Positions 1 through 9,900 of a DNA stretch of 45,645 nt are shown here, one piece after another; the first letter of the stretch is position 1, and each line of letters begins with the position of its first letter. The notes beneath the pieces were generated by a model. It was not told the DNA's origin. It saw nothing but the letters and a program-made list of their open reading frames with translations, and did not search any database. A program made the position numbers and the translations under genes. Source of the stretch: Acanthaster planci (taxonomy: Eukaryota > Echinodermata > Asteroidea > Valvatida > Acanthasteridae); NCBI RefSeq assembly GCF_001949145.1, contig NW_019091437.1, positions 1 through 45,645 of the forward strand, given 5' to 3'.

Positions 1-389
1 TGAAGCCAGCGATATGCCAAATTACAAACATGAAATATCACGGCAATTATTGAGAATAATTGATGACTTAAGTGGTTTTTTCGGTTCCGTTCTTAAATAC
101 TTGTACACAAACATAAGAAGTCTGGTGCTGTACGTACCAGCCCACAACGTACTTACGCTTGCTGTGCACTTTCTAAAGCATGAAGTTATTTTTTTCCCTA
201 GTTCTCTGACATGACATTATGCCAGTTACAGCAGAGAAATCCAACACCCAAATGAAAAAGGAGCACACACAAACGATTTGGAAAACAATAAAGGAAGGCT
301 CTAATCATTGCTAAATCTGTTCCACGCATTGACCATGTTTCCCCCTCCTGCACCGTCCTGGGACTATGGACGCAGGCATCCCATCTTAC
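1..389 (-). other. MARCHF6 intron 2 (start) at the window edge
   Basis: This is the sequence downstream of the MARCHF6 RING-CH exon on the minus strand. I looked for the expected continuation of the finger (a Leu-x-x-Trp loop and a second Cys pair) and did not find it. I see no other coding or RNA feature; short ORFs here on both strands have no family resemblance. Confidence 0.6.
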
Positions 390-489
390 CAGTCTTGGTG
401 GATGAATTTGATGCTGCCAGTGCAGATGCAGGGATGGAAGAGGGGCCGCTCGGGACTTCCCTCTGACCTGCACACCCGGCATATATCAC
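390..489 (-). CDS. MARCHF6: MARCHF6 coding exon 2, first half of the RING-CH finger
   Basis: This 100-base exon encodes [10 protein letters not shown], then [10 protein letters not shown] and SIKFIHQD, ending two bases into a codon that the family predicts to be Cys. The acceptor TAG is at 492-490 and the donor GTAAGA at 389-384. The visible Cys residues and the His are zinc ligands of the RING-CH finger. The remaining ligands (the Cys pair after a QW-type loop) must lie in the next exon, which is not present in bases 1-389. Confidence 0.88.
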
Positions 490-3400
490 CTACGTTTTGC
501 ACAAAACAAGGCAACAAAATAATGCAACAATAAAAAAACCTTTTGGCAAATAGGCCTAATGACTTATTTAGTCATTTCAAGTACATGTATCAAGAAGTTC
601 AAAACTTTATAATACAAATACACAACACTTGTGATTGTTTTCTTGTAAAAAACCAAACATAATACAACACAGTTGCTGTTGACTACACAATTAAGGAAAC
701 CACAACTTCGAGTCTTCTCACTTCAATTTACAGGCTGAATTCCAAACAACCACAAATTGCAGCAAAATGCATTATTTCATTGTTGGTTATGCTTTATCTT
801 CAAACATTGCCTTTTCAAGTCAGAAAAAATGTTTTGTTATTCTTAAGTTATTTTTAATCAAGTTAACCAGAGCCATCAAGCTGGAACAAATAACTATTGC
901 ACTCTACTGTTGTGAAGTACCCTAAATTCATGCATAGAAATGTTTGCACATCCAACATTCTCGGCGCGTATCTCTATGCAGGAAATATGCAGTCATCTTA
1001 ATTTACCTTAGATGATCATTGGTCACTAGGTCTTGTCTCTTTTTTTTTCAAATTAATTAAAAGCATTCCACAAAGTATTTTGAAAACACTTTAGCACAGT
1101 GGAACATTTTACTGTAAACAGTAGAGGCGCACATCACAACTTGGAGACTGTCCTTGTGTTTGGAGAAGTCCTTTCATTTAAGGACAAAATTTTCCCTGAA
1201 AGAAAGAATGTCCCTCTAAATGGGGACCACTTTTTTTCAAGTGGGCATGGGGATCCCATCATTGCTCTGGGGATCCTTTTAAAATTGGATTCAGCAGAAG
1301 AAAATACCCAAGCCTGCCATTTAAAAAAAATTCTGTTGTTTACTTCTAGGATTACAAGCGGGAGTCTGCAATGGCACATAAAGGGTGGGAAAAAGACTGC
1401 ATCATAGCAATTTTTCTAAAAATCATTTCTTTATGATATAGTTAATCAAGTGACATGGCACAAAGTTCTTAAAAACAACTGAAATAACTAAATATGAGTA
1501 GAAAATGTGGCAGTAAAAATCGATAATAGCATGTGGATATTTTTTACCTAAGCTCTCTTGAGAAAAAAAGTCTCGCTTTTAAGGAGACATTCTCTCTTTC
1601 AGGGCACATGTTTTGTCCCCCCAAAAAGGGACTTCTCCAAATATAGAGACAGTCCCCGAGTTGTGATGTGTGCCTCAACTTCTCCATAGGCAAATGCAAA
1701 TTATGGTAACTCTTAGATACAATGCTAATATTACTAGACTACCTTTTACCTAGCGCTACTGAGTGGAGCGTCAGTATTCCTCTTTTTCGAATTTTGTACT
1801 GGATCGGTCATACTAACGCTCCCCGACATTACATATACCGGTGGTAAAGTGACAATGGTTCTCAAAAATTCCCAAAACTCACCAAAAAAAAAGTTTTCAC
1901 CACGTGCTGGCTTTCTTAAACAGTTGTTGGTAGCACTCCCAAATGTTATGGTTAACACGTCTTATGCTCCGACTACATATGGGCCACTCCTGCATGTTTC
2001 ATTAGAAGACTATGTTCCTCCATAGAGTTATTGCGCCAATAAAATCTAGGCATTCATATTTGAATGGGAGGAGGCGTCGCTTTACTGTATGTAATATATG
2101 TAATGTTGTGGAGCATTAGTATGACCGACCTATTACAAAATTTGAAAAAGAGGAATACTAACACTCCACTCAGTAGAGCTACCTTTTACCAGGGTGTCAG
2201 TCACTTCCCCCATGCCATTTCGCCCCTAGCCACTTCGCCCCTTCCCCAACTGGCCCCATTTCCACTTCACCCATTTCCACTTTGCCCCACCGATTATCGT
2301 TCGATCTGTTCTTTAGTAACAGAGGCATAAGCTTAGATGCAACAAATAAAAACATCGACTTTTGAGTACCCAAATAATGGTCGGAAAATCAAACTTGCAA
2401 AGGCCAAAACAATGCTTTCGATTTCCCAACCGACCCAAATTTTTCAGTGAGACCCTCACATTTTTATTAAAAAGTAAAAAAATACAAATGTAATAAATAC
2501 AAGAAAGACAAATAAATTAATCCTGTTGTCTTTTCTGTCTTCACAAACACCTCAGAACGACATTTTCCCCACTATAAAGCTTGTGTTTACATGTTTTCCC
2601 AGTTACATTTGCAACATTTGAAATGCGACTTTTGCTAATTTCACGAGTTCTCTTCATGGTTCACTGTCGCTGTGGTAAAAACATGTGCCCAAAGCGCTGG
2701 TTCCCACCACGCCGCACCCATGCAAGAGAATGGGTGATGGAGTGTGGCAACCAGTCTATTCATGCAACCATACATGTACGTGACCTCACTTATCGAAAAA
2801 AAAAAATCAAAGTCGCAAGATTTCTTCAAGTTAATTCACAGAACTTAGTATCTTGTCTATGTGGTATTTTCTGTGTTCATCAGTTTAATTTTAGGTTGTT
2901 TTACTTGTACTTGAATCAAGCTTGTTTCCACAAAATGTCCTGCCGCTGCGCATCAAGATTTATCCGATCACTGGGGCACAGCTGTCTGGAAATGCTGGAT
3001 GCATTGACAATTACCAGAATGATGTGTACAGAAATTTGATATAAACTTGAAGAGGATGAGAAATAAACCCTATGCTAGTTCAACCATTACGTATTAATTC
3101 ACAATGAACAATGCAGTCGACATTAATTAAGTGAATGCCATAGAGTTTTCTATAATACATGTAATGTACAACTCTCTATGTCATTTGAACTCCTCTCTCA
3201 ACCATTTTTGAAGCTTGGAACACACTCGAGCACAAACAGGGCAAAGTGCAAATGGGGCGATGTGGCAATGAGGAGATTACCACTTCATACCATGACCAAT
3301 GCCTGTAGGCTGTTCGCGTACGCTCATAGTGAGAAACTACACTGATGCATTGGAGAGTGGCGCAGATGTGGATACACTTTCCACACAAACTGGCCAGGCC

Positions 3401-3556
3401 CTAGGCCTGATGATTGTTTACCAAACGTGGCAATGATGCGAAAAACTACCCCCTTGTGAGCTGTATGCCAATTTTCTTTACCATTTATGGGGACAGAGAC
3501 ACAATTGAAAGGCAAAGACATGAAAGAGGGACATTACCTTCGCTGCTTTCCTCCAT
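390..3556 (-). CDS. MARCHF6: MARCHF6 (TEB4/Doa10) E3 ubiquitin ligase, N-terminal part only
   Basis: MARCHF6 is an ER-membrane RING-CH ubiquitin ligase that targets proteins for ER-associated degradation and regulates sterol-pathway enzymes (known for the family). Two coding exons are visible: 3556-3538 (start codon, donor GTAATG) and 489-390 (acceptor AG at 491-490, donor GTAAGA). Joined they give 39 codons plus two bases, beginning MEESSEGDICRVC. The second exon carries the first half of the RING-CH finger: CRVC at residues 10-13, CIC at 27-29 and the FIHQD segment at 35-39, closely matching vertebrate MARCHF6 around its extreme N-terminus. The family protein has about 900 residues and many membrane spans; the remainder lies left of base 1. 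The assignment to MARCHF6 rather than another MARCH protein rests on the N-terminal position of the finger and the GSIKFIHQ segment. Exon 1 is short (19 coding bases), but its phase fits and its acidic start resembles the family. Confidence 0.85.
1121..1683. mobile_element. Foldback (MITE-like) element, about 560 bp
   Basis: The left arm begins GAGGCGCACATCACAACTTG at about 1124 and recurs as reverse complement ending at 1683. The match extends, with gaps, for roughly 110 bases, including the words TTTGGAGAAGTCC and CCCTGAAAGA-AGAATGTC on both arms. No transposase coding is visible, so this is a non-autonomous element. No clear target-site duplication was identified. Confidence 0.65.
1751..2180. 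mobile_element. MITE with long terminal inverted repeats and target-site duplication
   Basis: The left arm, about 87 bases from 1751, begins with the word CTACTGAGTGGAG. It matches the reverse complement of the bases ending at 2180 with roughly ten mismatches; both arms contain AGTATTCCTCTTTTTC and CGGTCATACTAA. The element is bracketed by the direct repeat CTACCTTTTACC (1739-1750 and 2179-2190), a probable 9-12 bp target-site duplication. Long arms with a duplication of this length resemble Mutator-like MITEs; that class call is inference. There is no internal coding. Confidence 0.75.
2200..2299. repeat. Degenerate C-rich minisatellite (CCACTTCGCCC-like units)
   Basis: Tandem, imperfect units of roughly 10-12 bases: CCATTTCGCCC, CCACTTCGCCC, CCATTTCCACTTC, CCACTTTGCCC. 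Being C-rich on the plus strand, it is G-rich on the MARCHF6 transcript strand. It immediately follows the MITE ending at 2180. Confidence 0.6.
3538..3556 (-). CDS. MARCHF6: MARCHF6 coding exon 1
   Basis: Start codon at 3556-3554, followed by MEESSE and one base of the next codon, then donor GTAATG at 3537-3532. The 5' UTR presumably continues rightward towards WDR88. The exon is too small to be found by ORF length. Support comes from the phase match with the RING-CH exon (G-GT giving Gly) and the acidic N-terminus typical of MARCHF6. Confidence 0.72.
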
Positions 3557-3796
3557 TTTCGTCACGCCAATACTTTTATGTGAACATAATGTAATGTGCG
3601 CAAACAGGCAAAACGACCGCGCTGGTACCCATCACGTAAATATGCTGAAACGAACGAAAGCGATTGTCGACCAGTCGACTTTGGCAAATCAATGATGTGC
3701 GCCCTCAAGAGTTTGTTCATCAGCCAACCAAGGTTTCTTTCACTGGTTTGGTAAACAACAACGATTTGGACAGGAAAATGTAGGTGCGCGATCAAA
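3557..3796. promoter_or_regulatory. Probable bidirectional promoter between MARCHF6 and WDR88
   Basis: The start codons of the two divergent genes lie at 3556 (minus) and 3797 (plus), leaving 240 bases for both 5' UTRs and the shared promoter. No TATA box is evident in either direction. Several CpG dinucleotides occur (for example around 3598-3625). The arrangement is seen directly; promoter function is inferred from geometry. Confidence 0.6.
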
Positions 3797-3910
3797 ATGA
3801 CCGAGGTGGCAAGCATAGATTTCGATCCATTGGCGTTGGAGGTTACAAATGAACTGAATAGTCTATCAAGGAGCAAAACAGGCACGTGGGAACATGAGGA
3901 TTTAGCTCAG
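3797..3910 (+). CDS. WDR88: WDR88 exon 1 (start codon)
   Basis: MTEVASIDFDPLALEV begins the exon, which encodes 38 residues ending DLAQ before donor GTACGA. There is no WD repeat here. The ATG context AAAATGA has purines upstream. The exon joins in phase 0 to the first WD exon. Confidence 0.8.
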
Positions 3911-6900
3911 GTACGACCATCATTGACATGACAACCCTGACAACGTACACCTAACCTAGGTGGACTTGTTAACGTTACTTCCCAACAATGGGTATGGCAT
4001 CAGTCCCAACTAGAGTGTTGCAGTTGGGTCGGCCCAACTACAGCAGAGAGGTCCTGTGTGCATGATGTGCCCAGCGTGTGCCAAAGTCATATTGTTTACA
4101 AATTTTATGTCACTGGTCATAGGGCTAGTTGAACAGATGAAGTACCACATTTTAGATGAATTGTGTCAAGTGTGAGACACATTGACTTGGATAATGTTGA
4201 GACATTTCCCACAGACATTGGTCAACAATTGTTGGGCCAGCACAACTGCAGCACTACAGTTGGGACTTATGCTATAGTTTGGGCGTAACAGACTCCCTGA
4301 CCTAGTACTAGTAACTGCTAGTACTATGTTACTATGAAATGAAGACAACGTCCAACCTGGGCTAGGCCTGTCTACTCACCATGATTCACAACACTGTGGT
4401 TGTGCTAGCGTAGTCCGAGTAACTTCAACTTGGACCCTACAAATCACCTTTTTTAACATTTGGACATGGTCAGGTTAAGAAGGGTTCAAGTTCCTTCCAT
4501 AGCATAGGCTTTTGCTTCCATTAGTTCATTTCACTTAAAATAGTTTGTACCCCAAATCAAAATCCTCGAAATTCACCTCCAAAATGGTCCTTAAACTATG
4601 GGGGTTTTCCTCCATCCATGCTTAAACTGTATAAGGCACGACTGATTCCTGAGCATCGCAGTGTCCAGTGTACAGTTTAGGTGTTATCAGAGCTACTGGA
4701 CATATGGCACTCAGGAATTTGTCATTGGCATGCGTGTGCAAACACAGCATGCTTTGTGTAAATGGTCTGCTGGAGGCCAGTGCGCCGTGGTGTCGTCTCC
4801 AGGACATTAACATACAGTTTGAAATGCTGTTTCAAACAAGACGGCGACATCATGCTCAACGACAAGACCATTTCCAATTTGAAGGGGAAATTCCTTTTTT
4901 CTTCCCAAATGTGAGTAACCCTTATTGTCATTGGAATCTCTGATTCTCACTTGATCCTATTTTGGAGGTGAATTCAGAGGATTTTGATTCGGGGTGTAAG
5001 CTATTTTGAGTGAAATGAATTAATGGAAGCAAAAGCCTATAGAAGGTACTTAGACCCTACTAATATCGCCCGACCATGTCCAAATGTTTAAAAAAGGTGA
5101 TTTGTAGGGTCCAGTTTATTCGAACTATGCAATGCCGGTGCCAGCCCTCAGTCTATTTTTTGTCATTTAAATTTAGTTACAATGAATACACAAACGTTTT
5201 ACCTGAGCCTATCCTAGCTAGTGATACAAAGCGCTTGCCCTCCAACTCCGCCTTGATGCATAACCTCAGTTTCACTCAATTTAAACTTGGAGTTGTACAT
5301 TAATCACTGGGCGTTGTTCATCCATCATGCAGTTTTCAGGTTGTGTAAAACTTCACACCATTCCTACTAAAACAGCCCATAGAGCGATCACCAACTTAGC
5401 CCACTGCACTGCACAAAAATGTGCAGGTGTGGTATTTGAATTAGATTTCAGTTGTTAGCACAGCAATCATTTGACCGTGCAGATGCACCAAATACTCCAA
5501 ACATAGGACCGTATGAAACTGTACTTTATTCAACAACAGAAGAGAGTGATAGGCCTACGTCCTCGTGTGCTTAGAAGCATCAAACATAACCCTGAACAGG
5601 TTGAATGTCAATTTTCCCCAAATGATATGCCTATTAGCTGAAGTATTGGAGGCAATGTGGTTCCTGCAGTCCTTCCAGTGGCAATTAAAACAGTGTCTGA
5701 TTGCTTTGCTGCACCTTGAGGTGTGCTTCTGTTCTCGTATTCATTTCTAGGTTTGATCTGTCATCTAGCTTCTCCCTGATCCCTGTCAAGGCATTGACCT
5801 TCTTAAACTTCGTTTTTGTTCTCTCGTGCCTGGCTTTCTAGGTGAGGTACAAAGTCCTGCGAGGCCACAAAGATAGCATCAACTCCTGCCAGTTCTGTGT
5901 TGACGACACCCGCATCCTGACAGCATCCGAGGACAAAACCTGCTCCCTCTGGGTAAACGGACACCAGTTCTGACAACTGACATCATTTTTCAGTGCTGCT
6001 GAAAGACTTGAGGGTTTTAGGAGTTATTAGGGGTTATTGGGGGTTGTTAGGAGTTATTTGGGTTTATGAGGGGTTATCAGGGGTTATTAGGGGTTATTAG
6101 GGTTTATGAGGGGTTATTGGTGGTTATTAGGGGTTATTGGGGGTTATTGGGAGAGATGACGATGTTTACATTATTGTGACACTCCCCACCGACAATCCCC
6201 ACCACCAACAGCAGCTTCATAGTTAAGTCTGGGCATGGACGAGTTGAAAAAACTTCACTTCCGCATTTTGCTAGGATGAAGGGTAATTGGGTACCCAGTT
6301 CCCAAACTACCCGTAAATGCACATTACTATAAAAGGGGTATAGGTATCTTTTTCTAGGTTTTCTCCTTTTCTTCTCTCAAGGATAATTAAAATTAAGTTG
6401 GACAGATTGAAACATTATTTGATCACAGAATGTTGAGACAGGGGACCGGGAAAAGAAATATGATGGCCATCCGTCGTGCATCAGCCAGTGTCACATGAGC
6501 CACGACAACTCCAAATTTGTGACCTCATGCTGGGACAAGAGGATCAGAGTCCGGGACGTGGAGACAGGGGAGGTTTTGGTGAGCGTGGGGAAAGTGATGA
6601 GGGGGACTGTTTTGCTTGCGTATAGGGGCCGAGGCAGGACACTTTAGGGAATGTTATATGACCCTGGTTCCCAGGTGTACATTGTGGCACACATGGCTTA
6701 CCGGTGGCCAGTGATGTAATCAAACCTTAGAGGCTGATCCCAGGAGTTGATGAGACTCCTCCAACCTCATCGTTGGACTGATATGATCAACCACACGCTT
6801 ACTTCTCAATCAGACTTTTTCCTCTTGATCGAAGTCAAACCCAGTGCATGAATCAACTGGGTGACATCGACCACTTTCCGGTCCAGACCACCACAGGCAG

Positions 6901-9900
6901 CGTACACCTCTCGCCAGTAAAAAGGTTAACAATTGAGGGAATGTAGTTGAAGCGTGGCTGCTTGGCAGGAATACAGCACGAAAACAAATAGCAAAACCAA
7001 GCAACAAGACAGAATGAAATTTAACTAACAACCCAAGGCAACCCACTTCACAGGCTGACTTGCCCTGCGATTGACCTAACCTGCAACTGCATGACCACCA
7101 TGTGGCCATCCTCTGCGCATTTATCACTTTCACGAAATCAGTCCACAATGCATTTCATTCTTCCTAAGCGTACATACATCTCTATTCTTTTCACAGTGGA
7201 CTGGGCTGCAAGGTGGCATAGGAACCTGTTGCCAGTTCTCTCACAACGGGAAATACATTGCCTCAGGGACAGATCTGGATAACTGCTTGAATATATGGGA
7301 TACACAAAACGGGACCCTACTCCAATCAGTGAAAAGTAACTTGGATTTGAGATTTAGTGACAAAATAAGTTTTATTTCGATATAAATTTAGTGCCAAGAT
7401 TGGTCAACTAATTAATAAAACTGAAAATTGTTGTTATTATTATTACATGTATTTCAAAGACATATAAACCTACTTGCCTGGAACCTGAGGTTTATAAAGG
7501 GCATCAAGTCCCGTCTAATTTAAAAGTTGGTGACTGTGCTTTCCTTAGTCCTACAAAATTCTCAAACCTTCTTTGGAATATTGTTAATTTTGAGAGGGTA
7601 AGTGTTAAGAAATCACCGAGTTTCAGGTCCCAGTCAAATCAAATCCTTTTAAAAAATGGTCAACTTTGGAAATTTAAAACTGGTCTAATGGGCAATTTGT
7701 TTTTCTCAATAATATCATATGTGGAGGCTTTTAATTGGTTTTGTTTCAAAGACAGAATGGGAATAGGTGACAGGGATCAATCTTACCTCAACTTGGAGAT
7801 CTCTCCCTGTAATTCCTTCAACTTTTATATAAGCCCCCAAAAACACCTAAAGCATGCCTACAGTAACTGTAGCCAAAGCCTTTAGTGATCACTCCCATCC
7901 CCAGTTAATTTTCAGCTCCCATCCCATTTGCCCTCATCCTCCGCCATCAGCACCACCACCCCCGGGGATTCCCCTCAGCTCTGTCTTGATCAGCCGTCCT
8001 TCTCCCTCTTGGCTTGCAGAGCACCACGGCAGCAGCATCACCAGCTGCAAGTTCTCGCCGGACGACTCTAGGGTCTGCACCACCTCCACCGACAAGATCA
8101 CCAATCTGTGGGACCTGGCCTCCCAGAATGTCACCATCAAGCTTGGGTAATACTCACCACCTTGACATCTCCCTCTCACCACTTGCACCTCGTACAGCAC
8201 AAAATAGGAGCATAGTCAAACTATTAAACCTCATCAGGCCTCATGGACCAAGTAAAAAATCCAGTACAGATTCCTTTGTTGTTCACAGTGGTCACATCAA
8301 CGTTGTCTCCTGTTGCTGCTTCAACGAGGATGAGCGACGGCTGTGCACTGGCTCCTGGGACAAACAGCTGCAAGTCTGGGATGTGTCCACGGGGATGTAC
8401 CGGTCTGAGGGTCCGGTGACCTTCAGCAAAGGTCATGAAGGCTCCATCAGCGCCTGCAGATTTAGTAAGGATGGTGAGTAAAAGGAGATTGTTCCAGAGC
8501 TACAAGTTGACTTCACATTGTCTTGCATTTTAAATACAGGGAACATAGACTCTTTAGGAGTTTGCAGCAAGCCCTTAATTTTCTAGGATTTTCTGATTGC
8601 ATAAGCTTTTATTTCAAACAGGTTTTCCCCATTTTTTTAAAATGGTTTGTGAAACGGTTCCTGTTCAGTTGAAACTGGTTTAAATCAGTTTGATTATTTG
8701 AACCAAACTCTGCTTGAAATAAAAAATAAAAGCTCCTTGGCTCAAAGAAAGAAAATTTGCAGTAAGAAATCCAATCAATACTGCATTGAATTAATCGCGT
8801 CTCTCAAATCTTCAACTCTTTTTTCCAAAGACCAAATTTGTTATCTTTTTTTTTTGGCATAGGAGATGCTCAAGGGGTTGATGTCATAGCTGTAATATGA
8901 AATCCCTTCAACCATTTTTGGCACTCACAGCTTAATAAATGTCATTTTTAGTGATGTACTAGCGATTATCACAAGACCAGGCTCCAATTTCATGGAGCTG
9001 CTTAACAGAAGAATCGTGCTCACTGTGAAACAGGAAATGTTTGTAACCTTAAGTACTATTTCATGGTGTTGCTTGGCATGGTTTTGCTCATGGTTGTGTG
9101 CTCATAGCGATTTGTATTGTTATGACACTAAGCTTAATAGTCAAATTTTTCCTCTGAGTCCTTTCGCTGCACTTACTGCTTTTTCAACAGTCTCCATGAA
9201 ATACGCGGTGCCTCTGTTAGAATAAAATTGTGTGCTTAGCAGCGCTGTGAAGTTTGGTCCTGATGCAAGACCAGACACAAGACCAGACATAAGACCAGTC
9301 ACAAGACTAGTCAGAAAGTAACAGGGTGAACAATGACAAAGGAATGCTTTTGTTGCAGTTCATTTGAATAACTTGTGACTTGAATTCAGATTGGAGGCCT
9401 TGTGTTGGTCTTGTGATAGTCTTAAGAGATCTTGACTAAGACTTCAACATCGGTCATTTTGAATGAGATATCTATACAAACTTTAAAATCGTGGCACCAT
9501 AGCACCCTTTAAACTTAGATCATCTTGTTCCCACAGGTAGCATGCTGATATCTGGTTCCTATGACCAGACAGTGGTGGTGTGGGATGCTGAAAATTGTGG
9601 ACCAAAGTTGACACTCAAGGTGAGGCCCACTCACTGACCTCTGTCTGTAGAATTCTGTGACATCAGATTTCGAGTGGAATTTAAAAGTCCACACTTGCAC
9701 AAACAATGTTTACATCACAACGTCTTAAATTATTTCGTCTTTGGACAATGAGACAAATGCCATCATTCCAAGCTTGAAATTTGGAATTCAGCTCATCCGT
9801 TTATTTATTGTTAGCTCTGAAATATTCTGGAACGAGTTGCTTCAGACTCTACACACAGAAAACAGAAGCGTCAACAGTGTTCGTATTCAGTCTGCACTTT

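Larger units (their letters stand above)
490..3537 (-). other. MARCHF6 intron 1
   Basis: This 3-kb intron holds two foldback elements (1121-1683 and about 1751-2180), a C-rich degenerate minisatellite (about 2200-2299), and several A/T runs. No further exon is apparent. A plus-strand ORF of 152 codons at 2581-3039 has no recognisable domain and I treat it as chance. Confidence 0.6.

Noticed and set aside
2581-3039. 152-codon plus-strand ORF in MARCHF6 intron 1
   Set aside because: No domain, antisense to an intron, and no splice partners seen.
3562-3885. Minus-strand 107-codon ORF over the WDR88 first exon
   Set aside because: It is antisense to WDR88 exon 1 and the shared promoter. The RING-CH phase logic instead supports a short MARCHF6 exon at 3538-3556.
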